A stretch of DNA of 64,000 nt, from assembly GCA_045807225.1 (NCBI GenBank), contig JBJMHU010000061.1, positions 1-64,000 on the forward strand. The letters are read 5' to 3'. Under the pieces are notes generated by a model. That model was not told the DNA's origin. It worked only from the letters and a program-made list of their open reading frames with translations, and searched no databases. Shown here piece after piece: positions 54,866 to 61,855 of the stretch (positions are counted from its first letter, which is position 1; every line of letters begins with the position of its first letter). The position numbers and the translations under genes are program-made. Source of the DNA: Fodinibacter sp045807225 (GTDB lineage: Bacteria; Actinomycetota; Actinomycetes; Actinomycetales; Dermatophilaceae).

Positions 54866-55366
54866 CTACAGCTCGATCGCCGGCGTGATGATCGGAGGTG
54901 CGTCGGTGTCGTCGCGCCTGCGGAGGACGAAGTTGACCAACCCACGCTCGACGCCGGTGAAGGTGAAGCGGCCCTCGTCGTCGACCACGGTGGTGCGGCT
55001 GCGGCTTCGCTCCCGGAGCTCGACCTCGACGTCGCCCTCACTGACCCAGCCCGCGATGTCGGCGCGCGTCGAGGGCCCGTGCTCGATGGTGACCATGACG
55101 CTGAGACCCTCGCTGGCGAAGGTGACGGTGTCGGCTCGGTCGTAGTCCGTGCCGCGCACCGTCTCCAAGGTGGCGCCGGAGACGATGTCGGCGACCTCGG
55201 CCTCGAGGGCGGCGACGGACATGGCGAACTTCACCCGGTCGACCAGGTCGGCGGGGACCGGGTCGAGCACCTCGTGCAGGTGGCGTACCTGGTCGAGCAG
55301 CTCGGCATCGAGGTCGTCGAGCGAACCGTTGGCGAGGACGTTCTCGGGGTCGGGGGCGGCGTTCAT
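54866..55366 (-). CDS. Small helical/beta-sandwich protein of the S8-sigma-CHAT operon, copy A
   Basis: A 166-residue protein, third in operon A. Residues about 15-65 are helical (DDLDAELLDQVRHLHEVLDP, then LVDRVKFAMSVAALEAEVAD). The C-terminal ~90 residues are beta-rich and resemble a carboxypeptidase-regulatory or Ig-like sandwich: IAGWVSEGDVEVELRERS, TTVVDDEGRFTFTGVERGLV. It ends in PPIITPAIEL, almost the same as VRPVITPAVEI in copy B. Its place after the sigma gene is where an anti-sigma factor would be, but no zinc-binding HxxxCxxC motif or membrane helix is seen. The ATG overlaps the sigma stop (ATGA). Function unknown. Confidence 0.8.
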   Translation of the reverse strand: MNAAPDPENVLANGSLDDLDAELLDQVRHLHEVLDPVPADLVDRVKFAMSVAALEAEVADIVSGATLETVRGTDYDRADTVTFASEGLSVMVTIEHGPSTRADIAGWVSEGDVEVELRERSRSRTTVVDDEGRFTFTGVERGLVNFVLRRRDDTDAPPIITPAIEL

Positions 55367-55953
55367 GAGGGCATCTCCCAACGCGGGTCGGTGGTCAGGG
55401 CCTGACGGAGCTTCGCGAGGCAGCGCCCGCGGGTGGGGCCGATGCTTCCGACCGGCATCCCGAGCGCCTGGGCGACTGCGGCGTAGTCGGGGCGTTCGGC
55501 GAACGCGATGGCCCGCAGCAGCGACTTGCACCGATCGGGCAGCGAGGCGAAGTGCTGCCAGACGAGCCGGTCGTCGACCTCGGCCAGCACACTGGTCTCG
55601 GGCGACGGCGTGGTGTCGTCGGGCTCCTGGTCACGCACGTCGGCGTAGGTGGCCGGTTCCTCGCGGCGACCCCGGGACGACGTGGTCCACGAGTCGCGCC
55701 GGGTCGTGGTGATGAGCCACTTGAGCACCGACTGCGGGTCGGTGATGTCACCGGCGTGCTCGACGAGCTTGAGCCAGGTGTTCTGCACGACGTCCTCGGC
55801 GGACTGCCGGGACAGGCCCTGCTGACGGGCGACGGACCAGAGCAGCGGGGTGACCTGCTCGACGAGGGTCGACATGCCGGAGGCGTTACCGTCGCGGTAG
55901 GCGCGGAAGGAGTTGGCCGCCCGAACGGCCAGGCTCTCGGCGCCGGTGTGCAT
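55363..55953 (-). CDS. ECF-type RNA polymerase sigma factor, copy A
   Basis: A 196-residue sigma-70-family protein. Region 2 spans about 30-95 (AEDVVQNTWLKLVEHAGDI, then VLKWLITTTRRDSW). Region 4 is at about 135-190, with AVAQALGMPVGSIGPTRGRC as the helix-turn-helix and CLAKLRQAL following. Its ATG shares a base with the stop of the S8 peptidase gene (TGATG); a GTG one codon upstream is possible. Its stop overlaps the next gene. It probably transcribes its own operon or a protease-linked regulon. No known ECF group is assigned here. Confidence 0.88.
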   Translation of the reverse strand: MHTGAESLAVRAANSFRAYRDGNASGMSTLVEQVTPLLWSVARQQGLSRQSAEDVVQNTWLKLVEHAGDITDPQSVLKWLITTTRRDSWTTSSRGRREEPATYADVRDQEPDDTTPSPETSVLAEVDDRLVWQHFASLPDRCKSLLRAIAFAERPDYAAVAQALGMPVGSIGPTRGRCLAKLRQALTTDPRWEMPS

Positions 55954-57794
55954 CACTCCTGCTCCCTGATGGCGCGCTCCACGATCGTGGTCATCTTCTC
56001 GACGCGGGTGCCAGGGCCGTGGACGAACGGCTCCTCACACATCAGGTGCGCCATGTCGCCGGCGCAGGCCGGTGAGGCGAAGCTGCTGCCGCTCCAGATG
56101 CCGAACCCGCTGGAGTAGTCGTCCGGGTCGGGGGTGCCCCGCTCGGGGCTGCCGTTCTCCTTGGGCACGTTGACACCACCACGCAGCGAGCCTTCGAAGG
56201 TCACCGGCATGGTGCTCACCGTGGCCACGCCGCACCGGTAGGCGCGCACCCACGCACCGGTGTTGGAGAAGGCCGCCACTGTGCCGTCGTTGGGGTTGCG
56301 GGCCCCCACGCTGAGCACCGGCACCCGGTCGTTATCGATGTCCACCGCGTGGTCGGCGGCCAGTGCGGCAGGCCAGAACGGCAGCGTGGTGGCGCCGTTC
56401 CCAGCCGCAGCGACAACGCACACACCGTCCGACTGGAGCCTGCGGATGGCCTTGAACAGGCCGGCCTCGTTCACCACCGCGCTCGGGGTCTCGTGGTAGT
56501 AGCCGAAGGAGAGGCTGATCGCGTCGAGCGGGCCGTGCTTCGCCTTGTGGTGCAGGCCATCCCAGTGCCACATCAGCAGACGCTGGAGGGCGTCGATGAT
56601 GTCGGCCTCGTCGGCTGCACCGTCGCCGTACATGACCGGGACGATGACCAGCATGGCGTTGGCGCAGTGCTGCCGGACCAGGCCGGCGATGAAGGTGCCG
56701 TGGCCGGCCATGGGGTCGAGGAACCGGTTGACCAGGTCGAGGGTCACGCCGTCGACCTCGGGAGCCTCGCCGGGCTCGAAGACGACACCGATTCCCTTGC
56801 CTCCCACCCTCGGGTGGCGGTTGACGCGGGACCCCGGGCGGTCGAACCACGGGTGCTGACCCAGGCCGGTGTCGAGGATCGCGATGTTCGGCGCCGGGCC
56901 GTCGACGGGGGCAGGTGCATCGAGGTGCAGGGCCACCGGGATGCGGCCGTCTGCAGATCCGGGGACGCCGACGCCCGAGCCGTAGCCGACGCCCGACCCG
57001 TAGCCCACGCCGCTGCCGTAGCCCACGCCCGAGCCGTACCCGACGCCCGAGCCGTACCCGACTCCGGACCCGTAGCCCACACCGCTGCCGTAGCCGACGC
57101 CGGACCCGTAGCCCACCCCGGACCCGTACCCGGTCGCCATCAGGATGTGGTCGAGTCCCCAGTGCAGCGCGTTGCCGCCCTCGATGATCCCGACGTCTCT
57201 CTCGAGGTCAGCGAACTCCTGGTCGTTCAGGCCGTCGCGAAAGCTGTCGGGGTCCGCCCGGAAGGCCGCGGCTCGCTGCACCTCGCTTCGCGCGTACTGG
57301 AGAACCTGCCACGCATCGAGGGGGGGCGCGAGCCGTCCCTCGTGCGGCATCAGCTCGACAACGGCCTGCGCGACCTCGTCGAGCTGTTGCTCGTAGCCGA
57401 GCCGACTGGCCAGGGCGAGCAGCGTCTCCGGGGCGCGGTCCGCGGAGTCGCCGGAGTCGTCCGGGTCCTCGTCGTCACCGAGGTCGCTCGCGCGGGCCGG
57501 GTCGACGAGCTGGGGGCTGAACGCGAACTGCGGCAGCGCACCGATCCGCCTCAGCTCCGCGAGGGGGCCCTGGTTCAGGGAGCCACCCGCGAGCCCCGGG
57601 ATGAAGAGGCGGTCGGGGCGGTAGACCGTCGGGTGCGGCGGTTCCTCCTCACCGAGCACGTCGGCGGCATCCGGCGAGAGCACCGTCGCCCGGAAGCGGC
57701 GGAAGGCCGAGGCCGGCACGCCGAAGATCGGGAAGTTGTGGGCCGGCTGGCGTCGCTCATCGCCCGACTGGTTCTCAGGGGTCTTCTCGGTCAT
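55953..57794 (-). CDS. Cytoplasmic subtilisin-like S8 peptidase with YGSGVG repeats, copy A
   Basis: A 613-residue protease, first in operon A. There is no signal peptide or membrane segment. Residues 1-220 are a domain shared with copy B (PTVYRPDRLFI near 55-65). Residues 223-276 are nine tandem YGSGVG units. The S8 domain follows with Asp308 in IAILDTGLGQHPWF, His365 in GHGTFIAGLVRQHC, the oxyanion Asn in VVAAAGNG, and Ser571 in SGSSFASPA. SLSFGYYHETP is shared with copy B. The ribosome-binding site AGGAG lies 6 bases before the ATG. Substrate unknown; the CHAT protein or sigma factor is a possible target. Confidence 0.9.
   Translation of the reverse strand: MTEKTPENQSGDERRQPAHNFPIFGVPASAFRRFRATVLSPDAADVLGEEEPPHPTVYRPDRLFIPGLAGGSLNQGPLAELRRIGALPQFAFSPQLVDPARASDLGDDEDPDDSGDSADRAPETLLALASRLGYEQQLDEVAQAVVELMPHEGRLAPPLDAWQVLQYARSEVQRAAAFRADPDSFRDGLNDQEFADLERDVGIIEGGNALHWGLDHILMATGYGSGVGYGSGVGYGSGVGYGSGVGYGSGVGYGSGVGYGSGVGYGSGVGYGSGVGVPGSADGRIPVALHLDAPAPVDGPAPNIAILDTGLGQHPWFDRPGSRVNRHPRVGGKGIGVVFEPGEAPEVDGVTLDLVNRFLDPMAGHGTFIAGLVRQHCANAMLVIVPVMYGDGAADEADIIDALQRLLMWHWDGLHHKAKHGPLDAISLSFGYYHETPSAVVNEAGLFKAIRRLQSDGVCVVAAAGNGATTLPFWPAALAADHAVDIDNDRVPVLSVGARNPNDGTVAAFSNTGAWVRAYRCGVATVSTMPVTFEGSLRGGVNVPKENGSPERGTPDPDDYSSGFGIWSGSSFASPACAGDMAHLMCEEPFVHGPGTRVEKMTTIVERAIREQE
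56967..57128 (-). repeat. Nine 18-bp tandem repeats coding YGSGVG
   Basis: Each unit codes for Tyr-Gly-Ser-Gly-Val-Gly. The protein repeat is exact, but the DNA units differ at synonymous positions (three Gly-Ser spellings), so the array is older or selected at protein level. It lies directly before the S8 catalytic domain. Confidence 0.95.
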
Positions 57795-57840
57795 GTGCTG
57801 CTCCTGTGCCGCCGAGCCAAGGGTGGGGCCCCCGCCGGCT

Positions 57841-58083
57841 CAGCGTAGTGATGATCATCGACGCTGAACAGGAGCGCGCCCCGTACGCCGTGATACCTCC
57901 GACCTGCACCTTCTTTGCGTGCGCCCGCGAGGGCCGCGGGCTGGGCGGGACCTGCCACGACCGGTCGGGACCGCACCCCCAGAAGAAGTCTCGGATGCCG
58001 TGTATCAGCGGGGCGTGGCCCCGCTCCTTCTTCCCGTCGGACCCCCAGCGGGCCGCGAACGTCGACCGGCTCGTTTCAGGGGC
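57841..58083 (-). promoter_or_regulatory. Conserved regulatory region upstream of operon A
   Basis: Four blocks match the region upstream of operon B. They are a 36-bp block (57841-57876) containing CAGCGT/ACGCTG arms and a GATGATCATC palindrome; TGATACCTCCGACCTGCAC (57891-57909); a hairpin AGCGGGGC-GTG-GCCCCGCT (58007-58025) just after GTGTATCA; and a block at 58050-58083. The first block ends 47 bases before the S8 start. Only regulation is likely; I see no gene in 57795-58215. Confidence 0.75.
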
Positions 58084-58115
58084 CTGCCGGTCGGCCGCGG
58101 AACCTCAGGGGCGAC

Positions 58116-58165
58116 CGGCCACGCCGAGAGCAGCACCGCAGGGGATGCCGCACTCGGCGTGGCCG
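58116..58165 (-). terminator. Terminator-like stem-loop after operon B
   Basis: CGGCCACGCCGAG (58116-58128) pairs perfectly with CTCGGCGTGGCCG (58153-58165) around a 24-base loop. It lies 51 bases past the stop of CHAT copy B, in the direction of transcription. Confidence 0.6.
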
Positions 58166-58215
58166 TCGTGCCGGTGACGGACGCCTACGGTGCATCTTCG
58201 CCGAGCGCGCACTGC

Positions 58216-60684
58216 TCAGTTGAGCGGTGGCGCGCTCCCGGAGGCAGCCGGTGTCGGCGTCCAGTCGGCGCCGTAGGCGCAGAACAGCCGTCCATCCTCC
58301 ACTCCGGCGCTGGCGACCTCGAGCGCCTCGGCGGCGTCGAGGCCCTGCGAGAGCACCCGGTGGTAGGCCGACATCACGGTGTGCGCATCCTCGTCGCCGA
58401 CGGGGCCGACGGCTGCGACGACCGAGCGCACGCCCGTGGCCAGCAGGCTCGCAGTGAGTCCGAGCGCCTCGTCCCCGGCCCGCACGTGGGTGCGCCCGAC
58501 CTCGCACGACGACAGCACGACGTGCTCGGCCCGGATGCCGGTGCGCTGGAACTCGTGCGCGAAGACGGGGCCGTCACCCATGACGACCGAGGAGAAGAGC
58601 GGGCTCTCGTCCTGGTGGATGCCGTGCGCCGCCACGTGCACGATCGTGCAGTGGGACAGCGACTCACGTAGCCGGCTGCCGTTCGCGACCGTGCCCACCG
58701 GCGCCGACGGGTGCACGCCCCAGGCCCGCTCGACGTCACGCACCTCGATGAGCGCTCGGCCGAGGCCCGGGCCGGCCAGCGCGACGACTCGCTCGCCGTC
58801 GTGGCGCGCCGCTGGGGAGGAGTGACGGGCCCAGAACGTCGCTGATGGTGCGACCGTGACGATGCGGCCGCGGATGCCCGGGACCAGGCGCCACGGCATC
58901 GACGCCAGCGAGGCCGAGGGGATGATCACCAGCCGGTGTGCTCGAGGGAGGACCGGGGCCAGTGCCTCAGCCAGGGATGCCGCGGTGCGGGCCGTGGAGC
59001 GCTCGATGACCTCCTCCAGCGCCGTGCCCTTGGCGAACCGTCGCGTGGCGAGGTCGGCCCGGAGCCGGGCGGCGGCTTCCACGACCTGGGCGCCGGCGGG
59101 CACCTTGGTGAGCTTCGCCTCCTTGGGGGTGACCGTGACGGCGTACAACACGTCGCGATGGATGAACAGGCTGACGAGTCCCGACCGTGCTGCCTCCAGC
59201 AAGGGGCGTAGCTTCGCGACCGTGACCGGGCGCTCCTCGGTCTCCAGCTCGCGGCTTCCCGTCTGCTCCCACTCGCGACGCGCCACGGCGCGCTCGGCCT
59301 CCCGAGCGGCTGCCGCCAGAGTGGTACGACGGGCCGGTTCCGGCGCGTCGAACGCTTCGGCGTGTAGGCGCCGCGCATCGGCGGTCAGCCGCGCGAGCTC
59401 GACGTCGTGGGATGCCTCCATCCGCGGAAGGCGCTGTGACACACCACGCCACAGCTCGGTGGCATCGAACACCTGGCCGGCTGAGCCGGTGGCGATCGCG
59501 AGGTCGAGGTGGGCATCTCGCAGGCGCCCGGTGTGCAGGGCAGCGGCGGTCCGCGAGTCGACCGAGGTGTGCCGTGCCTGCTCGACCGCGAGGCGGTGCG
59601 CACCTCGCCGAAGCTCTCGCCGCACGAGGTCCGGTCGCCCCTCGGCGGCGTGCAGCTCGGCGAGCGCCAGGGTTCGCTGGACCCGCACCGGGAAGGAGGC
59701 GGCTCGGCGAACTTCGGCTCGGCCCAGCAGGTGACGAGCCTCGTGCACCTTGCCGACGAGGGCGTTGGCCTCGGCGGCCAGCACCGCCGCCTCGGCGCCG
59801 ACCGCACTCGCGACAGCCGGCCCGTCGGCGAGGGCCGACAGCGTCGCGGCCGTCGCCACGGGGTTCCGGCCCATCAGCAGCTCGGCCTGGAGGCGAAGCA
59901 GCGAGGCGCGCACGGACCACGCCGCCTCCGACCCGCGGGCGAACCTGCGTTCGGCCCGGGCGGCATAGCGGCGGGCGTCTTCGTGCTCCCGCCGGAGCAG
60001 GGCGAGTCGTGCCCGCTCCAGGTCGGCCTCGGCGACGTCGTGGGCGATGCCGCCGGCCCGGGCAGCCTGCTCGCCCTCCTCCAGCGCCTCCATCGCCTGG
60101 TCGACGAGTCCGGCCTCGGACAGCACTCGGGCACGATCGAGGACAGCAGCGGGGGGCAACAGCTCATCCCCCAGGGCGCGGGCTCGTTCCATCAAGGTCA
60201 GCGCGCGGGGGAGGTTGCCCAGCAGCATTTGGAGTCGACCACGGTTGTGGACCGCGGCTGCCGCCAGGTCGGAGAAGCCGAAGGCGACGGCATCCTGCTC
60301 AGCGCGTCGCAGCCGCGTGTCGCTCTGCGCGTAACGTCCGAGGAACTGATGGCCCAGCCCCAGGTTCAGGTGAATGAGGCACCTGGCCCGCGGGCTGACC
60401 TCCCGTGCACCGAGGTCGAGGCCTTCCAGCAGGAGGCGGGCCTGCTCCCACTGGCCGAGGCGTGCGTGCAGGCCGGCCCGTTGGATCACGGCGAGCACGC
60501 GCACGGGACTGGCATCGATGCCCGAGGTCAGGTCGTCCGCGCGGTCGAGGGTGGAGAACGCGGCCGCCCGGTCCCCGCGCTCGAACTGGGAGAGTGCCAG
60601 GGTGACGGCGACCCGGGCCCTCAACGTGTCGGCAGCTCCACCAGGGCTCTCGGAGTCGAGGCGTCGCACGGCACGCCTCAGCAC
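58216..60684 (-). CDS. TPR-CHAT (caspase-like) protease, copy B
   Basis: The last gene of operon B, 822 residues as listed. Helical TPR-type pairs fill the first ~470 residues (AVIQRAGLHARLGQWEQARL, HNRGRLQMLLGNLPRALTLM). The CHAT domain has His687 in IVHVAAHGIH and Cys727 in HVVLSSCEVGR, and shares SPLFSSV, DGPVFAHEF, GDEALGL and AYHRVLS with copy A. Both end in a Ser/Pro-rich tail after YGADW/YGSDW. The listed GTG at 60684 truncates the first TPR; the frame stays open upstream with plausible TPR sequence to an ATT at 60774 or a CTG at 60784-60786 that overlaps the previous TGA. No secretion signal. Confidence 0.85.
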   Translation of the reverse strand: MLRRAVRRLDSESPGGAADTLRARVAVTLALSQFERGDRAAAFSTLDRADDLTSGIDASPVRVLAVIQRAGLHARLGQWEQARLLLEGLDLGAREVSPRARCLIHLNLGLGHQFLGRYAQSDTRLRRAEQDAVAFGFSDLAAAAVHNRGRLQMLLGNLPRALTLMERARALGDELLPPAAVLDRARVLSEAGLVDQAMEALEEGEQAARAGGIAHDVAEADLERARLALLRREHEDARRYAARAERRFARGSEAAWSVRASLLRLQAELLMGRNPVATAATLSALADGPAVASAVGAEAAVLAAEANALVGKVHEARHLLGRAEVRRAASFPVRVQRTLALAELHAAEGRPDLVRRELRRGAHRLAVEQARHTSVDSRTAAALHTGRLRDAHLDLAIATGSAGQVFDATELWRGVSQRLPRMEASHDVELARLTADARRLHAEAFDAPEPARRTTLAAAAREAERAVARREWEQTGSRELETEERPVTVAKLRPLLEAARSGLVSLFIHRDVLYAVTVTPKEAKLTKVPAGAQVVEAAARLRADLATRRFAKGTALEEVIERSTARTAASLAEALAPVLPRAHRLVIIPSASLASMPWRLVPGIRGRIVTVAPSATFWARHSSPAARHDGERVVALAGPGLGRALIEVRDVERAWGVHPSAPVGTVANGSRLRESLSHCTIVHVAAHGIHQDESPLFSSVVMGDGPVFAHEFQRTGIRAEHVVLSSCEVGRTHVRAGDEALGLTASLLATGVRSVVAAVGPVGDEDAHTVMSAYHRVLSQGLDAAEALEVASAGVEDGRLFCAYGADWTPTPAASGSAPPLN

Positions 60685-60782
60685 GGTCTCCGCACGTGCA
60701 GGCTCACCCGCCGCATTGGCGAGGACCGCTTCCTCGACGAGCCGGGTGACGTGGTCGTGCAGGTCCGGACGAATCCTTGCCC

Positions 60783-61271
60783 TCAGATCTCCACGGCGGG
60801 GGTGATGACAGGCCGCACGTCGCCCTCGGGCAGGAACACGAAGCGCACGAGCCCCCGGGGGGCCGGGTCGAGAGTGAACCGCCCGTCATCGTCCACCAGG
60901 GCACCGACGGTGCGAGCACCGGCCCGCAGCTCCACCCGCACGGGGGAGCCGTGGCCCGTCACCCACCCGTCGACGCGCACCTCCTCGGAGTCGATGGGTG
61001 AGATCGTGACCATCACCGACAAGGTCTCGGCACTGAACGTCAGCGTCTGCGTCTGCGTGTACTCCGAACGGGCCAAGGCGCTCTCGGCGCCGACTCGCTG
61101 CAGCTCGGCCACCTCCGCGTGCATGGCCTGAACGGTGAGGGCGAACTTGATGTCCTCGGTGAGCCCTTCGGGAACCGGGTCGGCGGTGCGGAAGACGTCC
61201 GCGACGGTGTCGAGGATGATGCGGTCGAGGTCGTCGAGCGGTTGCGCGGCGAAGTCGTGGTCGGTGCTCAC
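60783..61271 (-). CDS. Small helical/beta-sandwich protein of the S8-sigma-CHAT operon, copy B
   Basis: A 162-residue paralogue of the protein at 54866-55366. The helical N-terminus has DDLDRIILDTVADVFRTADP and IKFALTVQAMHAEVAEL; the beta-rich C-terminus has VDGWVTGHGSPVRVELRAGA and VDDDGRFTLDPAPRGLVRFV. The shared marks between copies are the DDLD start, FA-x-(T/S)V-x-A-x-x-AEVA, the LSVMVTI strand, D(D/E)GRFT and the ITPA(V/I)E end. It starts at a GTG overlapping the sigma stop (GTGA). Role unknown; regulator or adaptor for the sigma factor or the proteases is inference. Confidence 0.8.
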   Translation of the reverse strand: MSTDHDFAAQPLDDLDRIILDTVADVFRTADPVPEGLTEDIKFALTVQAMHAEVAELQRVGAESALARSEYTQTQTLTFSAETLSVMVTISPIDSEEVRVDGWVTGHGSPVRVELRAGARTVGALVDDDGRFTLDPAPRGLVRFVFLPEGDVRPVITPAVEI

Positions 61272-61855
61272 AGCGCACCTCCTTCCCAGGTGGGGTCGTT
61301 GGCGAGTGCGGTGCGGAGCTTGGCCAGGCATCGCCCCCGGGTCGGGCCGATGCTTCCCATCGGCATCTTGAGCGACTCGGAGACGGCGGCGTAGTCGGGG
61401 CGGTCGGCGAACGCGATGACGCGCAGCAGCGCCTGGCACTTCTCGGGCAGGTCCCGGAAGTGCCTCCAGAGCACGCGGTGTCCCTCCTGGCGCAGCACGA
61501 GGGTCGAGGGGTCCGGCATCGAGTCCGTCACGTTCTCGTCGATGTCGTGGTCCTCACGACCGTTCGCCTTGTGCACGCGCCAGGTCTCGCGTCGGACGGT
61601 GACGATGAGCCAGCCCATGACCGCCTGCGGGTCATGGATCTTCTCGGAGTTCTCGACCAGCCGTAGCCACGCGGTCTGCACGGCGTCCTGGGCCACTCCT
61701 TCGGAGACACCCTGGGCGCGAGCCGTGTGCCACAGCACGGGAGTGAGCAGGTCGACGAGCTGATCCATCGCCCCGACGTCTCCGTCGCGGTACGCACTGA
61801 AGGCCGCGGCAGCGCGCGTCGCAAGGGTGGCGGTGGTGTCGTCGGCCGACGTCAC
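61268..61855 (-). CDS. ECF-type RNA polymerase sigma factor, copy B
   Basis: A 195-residue paralogue of copy A. Region 2 includes AQDAVQTAWLRLVENSEKIH and VMGWLIVTVRRETWR; region 4 includes DYAAVSESLKMPMGSIGPTR and GRCLAKLRTAL. The region-4 core GSIGPTRGRCLAKLR is identical in both copies, which suggests that they read similar -35 elements. It starts at GTG 61855 within the stop of the S8 gene and ends within the next start. No anti-sigma factor is recognisable nearby. Confidence 0.88.
   Translation of the reverse strand: MTSADDTTATLATRAAAAFSAYRDGDVGAMDQLVDLLTPVLWHTARAQGVSEGVAQDAVQTAWLRLVENSEKIHDPQAVMGWLIVTVRRETWRVHKANGREDHDIDENVTDSMPDPSTLVLRQEGHRVLWRHFRDLPEKCQALLRVIAFADRPDYAAVSESLKMPMGSIGPTRGRCLAKLRTALANDPTWEGGAL

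Noticed and set aside
54866..55366. Classical anti-sigma factor with zinc-binding domain
   Set aside because: The protein lacks Cys residues in an HxxxCxxC pattern and has no membrane helix.
56967..57128. Possible CRISPR or origin-type iterons (18-bp units)
   Set aside because: In-frame coding repeats within a protease gene with intact flanking domains; no spacers.
57806..58177. 123-codon plus-strand open frame upstream of operon A
   Set aside because: No ribosome-binding site, composition typical of chance frames, and it covers the conserved regulatory blocks; the equivalent region of operon B has no matching frame.
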